From Aestuariimicrobium ganziense (GTDB taxonomy: Bacteria > Actinomycetota > Actinomycetes > Propionibacteriales > Propionibacteriaceae): DNA of 64,000 bases. The notes beneath the pieces were generated by a model that was not told the origin of the DNA, did no database searches, and saw only the letters and a program-made list of their open reading frames with translations. The position numbers and the translations under genes were made by a program. The DNA is taken from positions 1-64,000 of the forward strand of contig NZ_JACYIZ010000001.1 in NCBI RefSeq assembly GCF_015352975.1, given 5' to 3'. Positions 31,396-40,685 of this stretch are shown one piece after another (position 1 is the first letter of the stretch; each line of letters begins with the position of its first letter).

Positions 31396-32349
31396 GTGCC
31401 CCGGGTGGTGCTCGGCCGGCTGCTGACGCTGGTGCTGAGTCTGGCAGGCGCGTCGGTGCTGATCTTCCTGGTCGTCCAAGCGCTGCCCGGCGACCTCGCC
31501 CAGGTGATGCTGGGGGAGCGCGCCACCCCCGCCCAGATCGAGGCGCTGCGCGAGCGACTGGGCCTCAACCGGCCCTGGGTCGTCCGCTACCTCGACTGGG
31601 TGGGCGACATGGTGCGCGGCGACCTGGGCACCTCGGCCCTGTCGGGGCTGCGGGTCACCGACCTGGTCGCCGGACCCATCCGTGTCACTGGCTGGTTGGT
31701 GTTGTGGTCGACTCTGGGCTCGATCCTGGTGGCACTGCCGCTGGGCATGTGGTCGGCGCTGCGACGTCGCCACTGGGACGGGTTCGCGGTCAACGCGCTC
31801 AGCCAGTTCGGCATGGCCGTGCCCGCCTTCCTGGCCGGGATCCTGCTCGTACTCGTCGTCGCGGTGCGGTGGGGATGGCTGCCGGCCAATGGCTACGTGC
31901 CGCTGGCCCGCGATCCGGGCGAATGGGCCCGCCACCTGGTGCTCCCGGTGGTCTCGCTGGTGCTGGTGCAGGGGGCCCTGCTGGTGCGCTACGTGCGCTC
32001 GGCCTTCGTCGAGGTGCTCACCGAGGACCACATCACCACCGCTCGTTCCGTGGGATGGACCAAGCTCGCCGCCCTGTGGCGCCACGGCATGCGACAGGCG
32101 GGCCTGAGCCTGGTCACGGTCCTTGGCCTGCAGGTGGCCAGCCTGTTCGTCGGGGCGATCGTGGTCGAGAACGTCTTCGTGCTGCCGGGTCTGGGGTCGA
32201 TGGTGCTCCGCGCGGTTGTGCAACGTGACTTCATCGTCGTGCAGAGCGTGGTGATGCTGCTGGTGGTGGCCGTGCTCGTGGTCAACACCGTGGTCGACCT
32301 GCTGCAGGCGGTGCTCGATCCGCGGATCCGGGCCAAGGAGCAGCGATGA
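31396..32349 (+). CDS. ABC transporter permease (DppB-like)
   Basis: A 317-residue membrane protein with about six transmembrane helices, starting PRVVLGRLLTLVLSLAGASV. The EAA-type loop that contacts the ATPase is TARSVGWTKLAALWRHGMRQ. A GTG 2 bases after the upstream stop is the start. It overlaps the next permease by 4 bases. It pairs with the DppC-like permease to form the channel. Confidence 0.88.
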   Translation: MPRVVLGRLLTLVLSLAGASVLIFLVVQALPGDLAQVMLGERATPAQIEALRERLGLNRPWVVRYLDWVGDMVRGDLGTSALSGLRVTDLVAGPIRVTGWLVLWSTLGSILVALPLGMWSALRRRHWDGFAVNALSQFGMAVPAFLAGILLVLVVAVRWGWLPANGYVPLARDPGEWARHLVLPVVSLVLVQGALLVRYVRSAFVEVLTEDHITTARSVGWTKLAALWRHGMRQAGLSLVTVLGLQVASLFVGAIVVENVFVLPGLGSMVLRAVVQRDFIVVQSVVMLLVVAVLVVNTVVDLLQAVLDPRIRAKEQR

Positions 32350-33164
32350 TGCGCCGGGCGTCGTTGGTCGTGGGCGCCGTGCTGGTGGGTCTGGTGCTGA
32401 TGGTCTCGCTGGTCGGCCTGGTCTGGACTCCCTACGACCCGGCCCGGGTGGTTCCCGGCGACCGGCTGCTGTCGCCCTCGGCGACGCACTGGCTGGGCAC
32501 CGACGCCTTCGGCATTGACATCCTCAGCAGGATCATGGCCGGGGCCCGCAGCGTGCTGCTGGTCGGGGTGTTCGCGGTCGGCATCGCCGCCCTGGTCGGC
32601 GTGCCGCTGGGCATCGTCGCCGGAATGAACTCGGGGTGGTTGGGTCGCGTCGTCGTCCGCGCCACCGATGTGCTCTACGCCTTCCCGGCGGTACTGCTGG
32701 CCATCCTGTTCGCCGGGGCGCTCGGGTCGTCCACCACGACCGCAATGCTGGCCATCGGCATCGCCACCATCCCGGTGTTCACCCGGATCGCTCGCGCCGG
32801 GGTGCTGCAGGTGATGAGCCAGGACTTCATCACCGCCTCCCGGGTCAGCGGCATCGGCTGGCTGCGGATCGCCTGGCGGCACGTGCTGCCCAACATTGCG
32901 CCGCTGATCGGGGTTCAGGCGTCGGTGAGTTTCGCACTGGCGATCCTGGCTGAAGCCGCACTGAGCTACCTCGGGCTGGCCACCCCTCCGGAGGTGCCGA
33001 CCTGGGGACGCATGCTCTACGACGCGCAGCGCCACCTGCTCAACGATCCCCACCTGGCGATCGCGCCGGCGGTGGCGATCGCCGGGGCGGTGCTCGGCTT
33101 CAACCTGCTCGGTGACGGCCTGCGCGACCTGCTCGACCCCCGGCTGAAGGAGGTCGCCGAATGA
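32346..33164 (+). CDS. ABC transporter permease (DppC-like)
   Basis: A 272-residue membrane protein. The N-terminal segment carries the DppC-type signature (SPSATHWLGTDAFGIDILSR), and the EAA loop is TASRVSGIGWLRIAWRHVLP. Starts with ATGA overlapping the previous stop and ends with ATGA into the ATPase gene. Confidence 0.88.
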   Translation: MMRRASLVVGAVLVGLVLMVSLVGLVWTPYDPARVVPGDRLLSPSATHWLGTDAFGIDILSRIMAGARSVLLVGVFAVGIAALVGVPLGIVAGMNSGWLGRVVVRATDVLYAFPAVLLAILFAGALGSSTTTAMLAIGIATIPVFTRIARAGVLQVMSQDFITASRVSGIGWLRIAWRHVLPNIAPLIGVQASVSFALAILAEAALSYLGLATPPEVPTWGRMLYDAQRHLLNDPHLAIAPAVAIAGAVLGFNLLGDGLRDLLDPRLKEVAE

Positions 33165-34000
33165 GTGCCCTGCTCGAGGTGCGCGACCTGTCCGTCCGGT
33201 TCGGTCGACACCGCACGCTGGCGGTCGACCGGGTCTCGCTCACCTTGGACGAGGGTGACCGGCTCGGTCTGGTGGGGGAGTCGGGCTCGGGCAAGTCGGT
33301 CACCGCCTTGGCGGTGCTGGGACTGCTGCCCGAGACCGCGACGGTCACCGGGTCGGTGCGGTGGCAGGGACGAGAGATCCTCGGCCTGCCCGACCGCGAA
33401 CTGGCCAAGCTGCGCGGCCAGGAGTTCTCGATGGTGTTCCAGGAGCCGATGACCGCGCTCGACCCGCTGATGAAGGCCGGGCGCCAGGTCGCGGAGGTGT
33501 TGGGGCTGCACCGCGGCATGGCGCGGGGTGCCTCACGTCCACTGGTGCTCGAGATGCTCGCCGCGGTGGGTCTGGCCGATCCGGTCAGGATCGCCGACTC
33601 CTATCCGCACCAGCTCTCGGGCGGGCAGCGCCAGCGGGTGCTGATGGCGATGGCACTGGTCAACCGGCCCGACCTGGTGGTGTGTGACGAGCCGACCACC
33701 GCGCTCGACGTCACCGTGCAGGCTCGGGTGCTGGCCACCCTCGACGAACGGTTGGACGACGCCGGTGCTGCCTGTCTGTTCATCTCGCACGACCTGGCGG
33801 TGGTCTCGCAGGTCTGCGCCCGGGTGGCGGTGCTGCGCCACGGCCGCCTGGTCGAACAGGGCACCACCGCGCAGGTGCTCGGCGCCCCCCAGCGGCCCTA
33901 CACGCGTGGACTGGTGGCCGTGGCCAGCCTGGAGCACGCCGAGCCGGGCAGCCGGCTGCCGTTGGTCGACGACTTCGCCCGGGACGGGGGCGCCTCATGA
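33161..34000 (+). CDS. ABC transporter ATP-binding protein (DppD-like)
   Basis: A 279-residue ATPase: Walker A GESGSGKSVTALA, Q-loop MVFQEPMTALDPL, signature HQLSGGQRQRVLMAMAL, Walker B LVVCDEPTTALDV. It is shorter than usual DppD (about 330): the C-terminal extension that often carries a Cys-rich motif is absent. Coupled to both neighbours by 4-base overlaps. Confidence 0.9.
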   Translation: MSALLEVRDLSVRFGRHRTLAVDRVSLTLDEGDRLGLVGESGSGKSVTALAVLGLLPETATVTGSVRWQGREILGLPDRELAKLRGQEFSMVFQEPMTALDPLMKAGRQVAEVLGLHRGMARGASRPLVLEMLAAVGLADPVRIADSYPHQLSGGQRQRVLMAMALVNRPDLVVCDEPTTALDVTVQARVLATLDERLDDAGAACLFISHDLAVVSQVCARVAVLRHGRLVEQGTTAQVLGAPQRPYTRGLVAVASLEHAEPGSRLPLVDDFARDGGAS

Positions 34001-34800
34001 CCACACCTGGAACTGAGGGCCCGTTGTTCAGGGCGGCCGGTCTGACCAGGGAGTTCCGCCGGGACGGCCGCGTGGTGCGGGCGGTCGACGGCATCGACCT
34101 CGAGGTGCACCGTGGTGACCAGTTGGGGATCGTCGGGGAGTCCGGGTCGGGCAAGACCACGCTGATCAGGTTGTTGGCCGCCCTCGACCGGCCGACTTCG
34201 GGCCAGGTCTGGTTCAACGGGCAGGACGTGACCAGGGCCTCGTCCAAGCAACTGGCGACGCTGCGCAGCCAGGTGCAGATCGTCTTCCAGGACCCGCGCA
34301 GCTCGCTCGACCCCCGAATGCGGGTCGGTGAGATCGTCGCCGAGCCGCTCACCTCACGGCTCATCCGTCGCCTGCCCGACACCCCCCGTGACGTGCGAGC
34401 CCGGGTGGCCGAGGTGCTCGAACTGGTCGGCCTCGAACCACAGATGGCGCCTCGGCACCCGCACGAGTTCTCCGGTGGGCAGCGGCAGCGGATCGCGATC
34501 GCGCGCGCCCTGGCGCCTCGTCCGCGGGTGCTGATCGCCGACGAGCCGGTCTCGGCCCTGGACGTCTCGGTGCGTGCGCAGGTGCTCAACCTGCTCACCG
34601 ACCTGGTCAGGCAGGAGGACCTGACCATGCTGTTCGTCAGCCACGACCTGGCGGTGGTGCGCCACGTCTGCGACCGGGTGGCGGTGATGCGTCAGGGACG
34701 CATCGTCGAGCATGGCCCGCTGCAACAGGTCTGGGACGCCCCGTCCGATCCCTACACCAAGGAGTTGCTCGCCGCCATGCCGCGGCTGGCGGTCACCTGA
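33997..34800 (+). CDS. ABC transporter ATP-binding protein (DppF-like)
   Basis: A 267-residue ATPase: Walker A GESGSGKTTLIRLLAAL, Q-loop IVFQDPRSSLDPR, signature HEFSGGQRQRIAIARAL, Walker B VLIADEPVSALDV. It is the partner of the preceding ATPase and the last gene of the importer operon. The next gene has its own promoter. Confidence 0.9.
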   Translation: MTTPGTEGPLFRAAGLTREFRRDGRVVRAVDGIDLEVHRGDQLGIVGESGSGKTTLIRLLAALDRPTSGQVWFNGQDVTRASSKQLATLRSQVQIVFQDPRSSLDPRMRVGEIVAEPLTSRLIRRLPDTPRDVRARVAEVLELVGLEPQMAPRHPHEFSGGQRQRIAIARALAPRPRVLIADEPVSALDVSVRAQVLNLLTDLVRQEDLTMLFVSHDLAVVRHVCDRVAVMRQGRIVEHGPLQQVWDAPSDPYTKELLAAMPRLAVT

Positions 34801-34830
34801 GACTCTGCGCGACCGCCGCGCGGGCCGGCC

Positions 34831-34836
34831 TAGACT
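34831..34836 (+). promoter_or_regulatory. -10 box of serA (leaderless start)
   Basis: TAGACT ends 8 bases before GTG 34845, so the transcript should begin at or near the start codon. No ribosome binding site is present. Confidence 0.5.
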
Positions 34837-34844
34837 TGCCCGTC

Positions 34845-36041
34845 GTGAAGGCGTTGCTCCTGGAGAACATCCATCCCGAGGCCGAGCGGATCCTGGTCGA
34901 GTCGGGGTTCGAGGTCGAGACCCGGGCCGGTGCGTTGCCCGAGGACGAGCTGATCGAAGCCCTCGAGGGTGTCGCCCTGCTCGGCATCCGTTCGGGCACC
35001 CAGGTCACCGAACGGGTGCTCGACGCCACCGCCGACACCCTCGGGGCGGTGGGGGCCTTCTGCATCGGCACCAACCAGATCGACCTGGCCGCGGCGGCCG
35101 AACGAGGCGTGGCCGCGTTCAACGCCCCGTTCAGCAACACCCGCAGCGTGGTCGAGTTGGTGATTGCCGACCTGATCGCGATGGCTCGCCACCTCACTGA
35201 CAAGAACGCCCAGATGCACGCCGGGGTCTGGGACAAGTCGGCCAGGGGCTCCCACGAGATCCGTGGACGCACCCTGGGCATCGTCGGCTACGGCAACATC
35301 GGCGCCCAGCTGTCGGTACTGGCGGAGGCCCTGGGCATGCGGGTGATGTTCTACGACGTCGCCGACAAGCTGGCGCTGGGCAACGCGCGCAAGTGCAACA
35401 GCTTGGAGGAGTTGCTGGCCGAGTGCGAGACGATCTCGCTGCACGTCGACGGCCGGGCCAGCAACAAGGGCTTCTTCGGCGCCAAGGAGTTCGCCAAGAT
35501 GCGTCCGCGGTCGCTGTTCCTCAACCTGTGCCGCGGCATGGTCGTCGACCACGACGCCCTGGTCGAGAACCTGCGCAGTGGGCACATCGCCGGGGCCGCG
35601 GTCGATGTCTTCCCCGAGGAGCCCAAGAGTTCCGGTGACCCGTTCGTCGACCCCCTGCAGGGCATCCCGAACGTGATCCTCACCCCGCACATCGGCGGGT
35701 CCACCCAGGAGGCGCAGGTCGACATCGGCCGTTATGTCGCCAACAAGCTGGCCGACTTCGCGCGCAACGGGTCGACGCTGATGAGCGTCAACCTGCCCCA
35801 GATCCAGGTCGGTCAGCACAGCGGCACCACTCGGGTGGTCTGCCTGCACCGCAACGTGCCCGGCGTGATGGCGACGCTGAACCAGTTGTTCAGTGACCAC
35901 GGCGCCAACATCGAGTTCCAGACGCTGGCCACCCACGGTGCGCTGGGCTATGCAATCACCGACGTGTCGGCGCTGCCCGAGGGACTGCACGACGAGCTCG
36001 AGGCCCTGCCCGACACCGTGCGCACCCGCGTGCTGAGCTGA
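34845..36041 (+). CDS. serA: D-3-phosphoglycerate dehydrogenase (ACT-type, short form)
   Basis: Oxidises 3-phosphoglycerate with NAD, the first step of serine synthesis. 398 residues. NAD-binding motif GIVGYGNIGAQLSVLAEALG; catalytic Arg, Glu and His regions in LNLCRGMVVDHDAL, DVFPEEP and VILTPHIGGSTQEAQ. The C-terminal ACT domain (about 325-398, VVCLHRNVPGVMATLNQLFS) is the serine-sensing regulatory part. The length fits the E. coli-like form rather than the long actinobacterial form with an intervening domain. GTG 34845 is chosen from the -10 spacing; a TTG at 34836 lies inside the promoter and is rejected. Confidence 0.9.
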   Translation: MKALLLENIHPEAERILVESGFEVETRAGALPEDELIEALEGVALLGIRSGTQVTERVLDATADTLGAVGAFCIGTNQIDLAAAAERGVAAFNAPFSNTRSVVELVIADLIAMARHLTDKNAQMHAGVWDKSARGSHEIRGRTLGIVGYGNIGAQLSVLAEALGMRVMFYDVADKLALGNARKCNSLEELLAECETISLHVDGRASNKGFFGAKEFAKMRPRSLFLNLCRGMVVDHDALVENLRSGHIAGAAVDVFPEEPKSSGDPFVDPLQGIPNVILTPHIGGSTQEAQVDIGRYVANKLADFARNGSTLMSVNLPQIQVGQHSGTTRVVCLHRNVPGVMATLNQLFSDHGANIEFQTLATHGALGYAITDVSALPEGLHDELEALPDTVRTRVLS

Positions 36042-36049
36042 CACCAGGC

Positions 36050-36062
36050 GCGGCTGAGCCGC
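36050..36062. terminator. Small hairpin between convergent serA and hisN
   Basis: GCGGCTGAGCCGC: a 5-bp stem with a 3-base loop in the 28-base gap between two convergent stops. No T-run; weak evidence for a shared terminator. Confidence 0.3.
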
Positions 36063-36069
36063 ACGGGGC

Positions 36070-36864
36070 TCAATCCTCGACGGCGAGTGCGGCCAGCGCG
36101 AGGTCGTGCAGCACCCCGTTGGTGGCGAGCGCCCCGGGTCCCTCGACCCCGGCGGTGCCGTCGATCGCCGAGAACCGGCCCCCGGCCTCGGTGACGATCG
36201 GTTCGAGTGCGGCCATGTCGTGCAGCGCCAGCTCTGGTTCGCAGGCGATGTCGACCGCGCCCTCGGCGACCAGCATGTAGCTCCAGAAGTCTCCGTAGGC
36301 CCGGGTGCGCCAGCAGTCGCGCATCAGGTCGACGAACTGCTGGCCTCGGCCGGCTTCGATCCAGCCACCGATCGAGGAGTAGCTCAGCGACGCGTCGGCG
36401 ATCGTGGACACCTTCGAGACCCTGATCGGGTTGGGTCGAAGCAGCGTCGACCCGGTGAAGGCGCCGCCGCCCTTGGAGGCCCACCAGCGCCGGTTGAGGG
36501 CCGGCGCCGAGACCACCGAGGCGACCATTTCGCCATCGACCTGCAAACCGATCAGCGAGGCCCAGACCGGCACGCCGCGCACGAAGTTGTTGGTGCCGTC
36601 GATCGGGTCGATGATCCAGCGCCGGGGGCCCCAGCCGGTGTCGTCGCCCTCTTCGCCGTGCACCGCGTCACGAGGACGGGCCTTCGCCAGGGTGCGACGG
36701 ATCGCCTGTTCGGTGGCGGTGTCGGCGTCGCTGACCCAGGTGGAGTCGGGCTTGGTCGAGACCACCAGGTCCTGCGCCTTGAACCGCTGCATCGACACCG
36801 AGTCGGCGTTGTCGGCCAGCAGGTGCGCAAGGCGCAGGTCGTCGGTGAAGTCCCGGCTCGTCAT
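36070..36864 (-). CDS. hisN: Inositol-monophosphatase-family phosphatase, probable histidinol-phosphatase
   Basis: A 264-residue Mg-dependent phosphatase. Metal-binding motifs: HGEEGDD (Glu), IDPIDGTNNFVRG (the DPxDGT loop) and ALHDMAALEPIVTEAGG near the end. In actinobacteria a member of this family does the histidinol-phosphate step, and the sequence is most like those, but inositol monophosphatase activity is an alternative. ATG 36864 is preceded by TAGAGT (36872-36877 on the complementary strand) with a 7-base gap, so it is another probable leaderless gene. The longer open frame upstream overlaps rsgA and is rejected. Confidence 0.8.
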   Translation of the reverse strand: MTSRDFTDDLRLAHLLADNADSVSMQRFKAQDLVVSTKPDSTWVSDADTATEQAIRRTLAKARPRDAVHGEEGDDTGWGPRRWIIDPIDGTNNFVRGVPVWASLIGLQVDGEMVASVVSAPALNRRWWASKGGGAFTGSTLLRPNPIRVSKVSTIADASLSYSSIGGWIEAGRGQQFVDLMRDCWRTRAYGDFWSYMLVAEGAVDIACEPELALHDMAALEPIVTEAGGRFSAIDGTAGVEGPGALATNGVLHDLALAALAVED

Positions 36865-36871
36865 GCTCGTC

Positions 36872-36877
36872 ACTCTA
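36872..36877 (-). promoter_or_regulatory. -10 box of hisN (leaderless start)
   Basis: TAGAGT on the complementary strand, 7 bases before the ATG, with no ribosome binding site in between. Confidence 0.45.
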
Positions 36878-36901
36878 TCGACGCGAACTCTCCGCGGCCG
36901 C

Positions 36902-37930
36902 TCACCACTCGGGGCCGCGGCCTGCCTGCTCCATCCGGCGGAAGGACTCCAGCCGGGCAGGTGCGAGTTCGCCGCGGGCGACCGCCTCGTCCAGCCCGCA
37001 CTCGGTGGCCCGCGAACTGTGGTCGCAGCCACGTGGGCAGTCCTCGGTGTGCTCGGCCAGGTCGCCGAAGGCGGCCAGCACACGAGCCTGGGAGACGTGC
37101 GACAGGCCGAACGAGCGCACACCGGGGGTGTCGATCACCCAGCCCGGCTCCTGGTCGTCGAGGGCCGGCAGTTCCAGGGCGATGGCGCTGGTCGAGGTGT
37201 GCTTGCCCCGCCCGGTGACCTCGTTGACCTCACCGATCGCCCGGTCTACCCCGGGGATCAGCGCGTTGACCAGGGTCGACTTGCCGACACCGGAGTGCCC
37301 GACCAGTACCGTCACCCGTCCGGCGAGCACCTCGTGGACCGCACTGAGGTCGGCGTCGGGCTCGACCACCACGATCGGCACGTCGAGCGGGGCGTAGGCG
37401 GCGATCAGTTCGTCAGGGCTGGCCAGATCGGCCTTGGTGAGACACAGCACCGGGTCGATCCCGGCGTCGTAGCCGGCGACCAGGATCCGGTCGATCATGC
37501 CCATCCGAGGTGGGGGGTCGGCCAGCGCGGTGACGATCATCAACTGGTCGGCGTTGGCCACGATCGGACGCTCGTAGGGATCGTCGTCGTCGGCCGTGCG
37601 GCGCAGCACGGTGGTGCGCTCGGCCACCTCGGCGATCCTCGCGAGGGTGCCCTCGGCGCCGCTGACGTCACCGTCGAGCCTGACCAGGTCGCCGACGATG
37701 GCCGCCTTGCGGCCCAGCTGCCGGGCCTTGGTGGCGGTGACCATGACGTCGTCGACGATGCAGCGGTAGCGGCCCCGGTCGACGGTGATCACCCGGCCGA
37801 TCGGCAGCGACGAGTAGTCTGGCCGGTCCTTGGTGCGCGGTCGGGTGCGCTTGCCCGGACGGTCGAAGCCGGCGTGCTCGTCCTGGTCGAGCCGGTGGCC
37901 CAACTGGCCGCGGGTGGTGCGCGGGCTCAC
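36902..37930 (-). CDS. rsgA: Ribosome small-subunit-dependent GTPase RsgA
   Basis: A 342-residue circularly permuted GTPase that helps late 30S maturation. Domain order: OB-fold (SLPIGRVITVDRGRYRCIVD), then permuted G motifs, G4 in CLTKADLAS, G1 in VGHSGVGKSTLVNAL, and G3 in VIDTPGVRSFG. The C-terminal zinc knuckle is DCPRGCDHSSRATEC. GTG 37930 overlaps the aroA stop (GTGA), which decides the start over an earlier GTG in the same frame. Confidence 0.9.
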   Translation of the reverse strand: MSPRTTRGQLGHRLDQDEHAGFDRPGKRTRPRTKDRPDYSSLPIGRVITVDRGRYRCIVDDVMVTATKARQLGRKAAIVGDLVRLDGDVSGAEGTLARIAEVAERTTVLRRTADDDDPYERPIVANADQLMIVTALADPPPRMGMIDRILVAGYDAGIDPVLCLTKADLASPDELIAAYAPLDVPIVVVEPDADLSAVHEVLAGRVTVLVGHSGVGKSTLVNALIPGVDRAIGEVNEVTGRGKHTSTSAIALELPALDDQEPGWVIDTPGVRSFGLSHVSQARVLAAFGDLAEHTEDCPRGCDHSSRATECGLDEAVARGELAPARLESFRRMEQAGRGPEW

Positions 37931-39228
37931 GCCTGGTCCCCGACCAGGTCGCGCCACAGCGTGGGGAACGTGGGCATCGTCTTCGACGTGCAGGTCACGT
38001 CGTCGAGGACGACGTCGTCGACGACCAACCCGGCCAGCGCACCGGCGTGGGCCATGCGGTGGTCGGCGTAGGTGCGGAACTCGCCCCCGGTGAGCCCGGT
38101 GCCATCAGGGCCGCAGCCCTCGATCCGCAGCCCGTCGTCGGTCTCGGTGATGTCGACACCCATCCTGGAGAACTCGGTGGCCAGTGCGGCCAGTCGGTCG
38201 GTCTCGTGACCCCGGATGTGGGCGACACCGGTGATGGTCGTGGTGCCCTCGGCGAAGACCGCCATGGCTGCGACGACCGGTGTCAGGTCGGCGGCGTTTC
38301 GCAGGTCGATCGTGGCCGCCCGCAATGGTGCTCCGGCGCGGACGACCAGGCCGTCACTGCTCAGCTCGTGCTCGACGCCCATCTGGTCGAGCACCCCGAG
38401 CAGCAGTGCTCCGGACTGGGTGGTCTCTGAGGGCCAGTCGGCGATGGTGACCTCACCACCCGCGAGCGCGGCGGCTGCGACGAACACCGAGGCGCCGGTG
38501 AGGTCGGGCTCGACCACGCTGTCGCGGGCCTGCACCGGCCCGGGCAGCACCTGCCAACGGCGTTCACCGCTGCGGCTGGCCTCGACCCCGCGCTCGCGCA
38601 GCATCTCGACGCTCATCTCGATCGGGGGGATCGAGGGCATCTGCTCACCGGTGTGCACGACCTCGATGCCGTGGGGGAACCTCGGGGCGCACAGCAGCAG
38701 TGCGGAGATGAACTGGCTGGAGGCCGATGAGTCGATCTCGACCCGGGGTCCGCCGAGTTCGTCCGGTGCGGTGAGGGTGAGCGGCAGGTGGTCGCTGTCG
38801 ATCTCACAGCCCAGTTGACGAAGGCCCTGCAGCACTGGTGCCATCGGCCGGGCGAAGGCCTCCTCGTCGCCGGTGACCACCACGGTGCCCCCGGTCAGCG
38901 CGGCCAGGGGAGGGATGAAGCGCATCACCGTGCCGGCCAGGCCACAGTCGATTGGCTGCTTGGGCACGGTCAGCGTGGCCGGGGGTGTGATCGTCCACGT
39001 CTCTTCGCTGGTGTCGACCTCGACACCGAACTGGGCCAACGCGGCCCGCATCAGGTCGGAGTCGCGGCTCACCAGCGCGCCTCGCAGCCGACTGGGGCCG
39101 TTGGCCAGTGCCGCCAGCAACAATGCGCGGTTGGTCTCGGACTTCGATCCGGGAACACGGACCGAGGCGTCCAGCGACCGGTGCGAGCGTGGCGCCGGCC
39201 ACGCTCCCGCGGCACTGCCAGGGCTCAA
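37927..39228 (-). CDS. aroA: 3-phosphoshikimate 1-carboxyvinyltransferase (EPSP synthase)
   Basis: Adds the enolpyruvyl group of PEP to shikimate 3-phosphate in aromatic amino acid synthesis. 433 residues. Motifs: VPGSKSETNRALLLAALANG near the N-terminus (substrate Lys), DCGLAGTVMRFIPPLAALTG, the RDSD and GHETDRL segments, and the final YADHRMAHAGALAG. It opens with TTG that overlaps the stop of the DoxX gene. Coupled to rsgA downstream. Confidence 0.92.
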   Translation of the reverse strand: MSPGSAAGAWPAPRSHRSLDASVRVPGSKSETNRALLLAALANGPSRLRGALVSRDSDLMRAALAQFGVEVDTSEETWTITPPATLTVPKQPIDCGLAGTVMRFIPPLAALTGGTVVVTGDEEAFARPMAPVLQGLRQLGCEIDSDHLPLTLTAPDELGGPRVEIDSSASSQFISALLLCAPRFPHGIEVVHTGEQMPSIPPIEMSVEMLRERGVEASRSGERRWQVLPGPVQARDSVVEPDLTGASVFVAAAALAGGEVTIADWPSETTQSGALLLGVLDQMGVEHELSSDGLVVRAGAPLRAATIDLRNAADLTPVVAAMAVFAEGTTTITGVAHIRGHETDRLAALATEFSRMGVDITETDDGLRIEGCGPDGTGLTGGEFRTYADHRMAHAGALAGLVVDDVVLDDVTCTSKTMPTFPTLWRDLVGDQA

Positions 39229-39806
39229 CTGACCGCGCTCTCGAGCTGCTTCTTGGCCAACTGCATGCGCAGCTTGGCCTGGCTGGCCAGGTGGTCAGCG
39301 TCCTTGCCGATAGCCCGCTTCTGCCGCGAGGCAGCGCCACCGAGTCGGCGCGAGGAGTCCTTGGCGAGCCAACCCAGGCTGGGCTTGCCCTCGGTGTCCT
39401 GGGCGGCGATCAACGCAGCGCCCAACAGGGCGACGTTGCGCAGCATCAGGCCACGGGCGGTGCTGCGCTCGTCCGGGGTGGCGGTCTTGGGCGCGCGCGA
39501 GGCCAGCACGTGCGGCACCATCGAGGCAGCCAGCAGGCCCGCACCGGGCCGGCGTCCGATGCCGGTCGCCAGTCCGAGGCCGCCCAGCACTTGGGCGACG
39601 CCGGTCAGGCGCACCAACTGGGTGGTGTCGTTGGGAATGTAGGGGGCCACGGTCGGCGGGGCGACTCGCTGCGCGAGCGGCACCACCTTCTGGGCGATCG
39701 GCTCGGCGCTGTCGACCAGCGCCTCGGGCTTCATCGCCGTCTTGGCGCCGTTGACGACGAAGAAGCTGGCCAGCATGGCACGTCCTGCGAATCGGATCAG
39801 ACTCAT
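39225..39806 (-). CDS. DoxX-family membrane protein
   Basis: A 193-residue protein with about four hydrophobic helices (FAGRAMLASFFVVNGAKTAM, RLTGVAQVLGGLGLATGIGR, PGAGLLAASMVPHVL, GLMLRNVALLGAALIAAQD), the DoxX topology, and a long basic C-terminal tail (SRRLGGAASRQKRAIG...) probably in the cytoplasm. DoxX proteins are linked to oxidative-stress complexes in mycobacteria; the exact role here is unknown. It is the first gene of DoxX-aroA-rsgA. ATG 39806 is used, a TTG 12 bases earlier being less likely. Confidence 0.75.
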   Translation of the reverse strand: MSLIRFAGRAMLASFFVVNGAKTAMKPEALVDSAEPIAQKVVPLAQRVAPPTVAPYIPNDTTQLVRLTGVAQVLGGLGLATGIGRRPGAGLLAASMVPHVLASRAPKTATPDERSTARGLMLRNVALLGAALIAAQDTEGKPSLGWLAKDSSRRLGGAASRQKRAIGKDADHLASQAKLRMQLAKKQLESAVS

Positions 39807-39889
39807 GGAGCCATTCAACCGGCAACCGGGTCGTCGCGCGAGCAGGCGGGTGAATCTGTGACCGACGCGGCCACCCTGCCGGGTGGGGC

Positions 39890-39895
39890 TACTGT
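39890..39895 (+). promoter_or_regulatory. -10 box of the SRAP gene (leaderless start)
   Basis: TACTGT, 7 bases before GTG 39903. The GTG must be the start because Cys is the next residue in the active protein. Confidence 0.45.
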
Positions 39896-39902
39896 GGGCG
39901 AC

Positions 39903-40685
39903 GTGTGTGGCAGGTACGCAGCGTCAGCGGCACAGGCCGACCTCGTCGAGACCTTCGAGGTCGACCTCGTCGCCGACCTACCGCAGCCTCCTCCGTGGCA
40001 GGCTCCGCGCTACAACATCGCCCCCACCGACCAGGTCAGCAGCGTGCTCGAGCGCGTCGACAAGACCTCGGGCGAGGTCGTCCGACGCCTGACCGGGCTG
40101 CGTTGGGGACTGGTTCCCAGTTGGACGAAGCCCGCTGCCGGCGGCGGACCGGCCTCGAGCCGGCCGCTGGTCAATGCCCGGTTCGAGACGGTGGCGGCCA
40201 AGCCCAGCTTCGCGAAGGCCTTCGCGTCCCGACGCTGTCTGCTGCCCGCCGACGGCTACTACGAGTGGTACCCGCTGCTGCACGCCGACGGCAGCCCGGT
40301 GGTGGGGGAGCGCAACCGGCCGGTGAAGCAGCCGTTCTACATCCGCCCGGTGAGTGGACCGATGGTGATGGCAGGGCTGTATGAGTTCTGGCGTGACCCG
40401 ACACTGGACTCCGACGACCCTTCGGCGTGGCTGGTGAGCACCTGCATCATCACCACCAGCGCCAGCGACGACCTCGGCCACATCCACGACCGGATGCCGG
40501 TGCAGGTGGCGCATGAGAACTGGGATGCCTGGCTCGACCCGAACCTGACCGACTCCGAGGCTGCGCGCGCCCTGGCGCACGTGCCCGAACCGGGCGAGAT
40601 GGTCGCCCATGCCGTTTCGCGACTGGTCAACACCGTCACCAACGACGGGCCCGAACTGATCGAGCCCCTGCCGGAGGAGCGGTGA
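39903..40685 (+). CDS. SRAP-domain protein (YedK/HMCES-like)
   Basis: A 260-residue protein that should form a covalent thiazolidine link to abasic sites in single-stranded DNA through its N-terminal Cys. It starts V-C-G-R-Y, and after removal of the first residue Cys2 is exposed; this decides GTG 39903 over longer frames. Other family residues: the Asn in YNIAPTDQV, the Glu in ADGYYEWYPLL and the His in GHIHDRMPVQV. It shields abasic sites during replication. Its stop overlaps the hydrolase start. Confidence 0.88.
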   Translation: MCGRYAASAAQADLVETFEVDLVADLPQPPPWQAPRYNIAPTDQVSSVLERVDKTSGEVVRRLTGLRWGLVPSWTKPAAGGGPASSRPLVNARFETVAAKPSFAKAFASRRCLLPADGYYEWYPLLHADGSPVVGERNRPVKQPFYIRPVSGPMVMAGLYEFWRDPTLDSDDPSAWLVSTCIITTSASDDLGHIHDRMPVQVAHENWDAWLDPNLTDSEAARALAHVPEPGEMVAHAVSRLVNTVTNDGPELIEPLPEER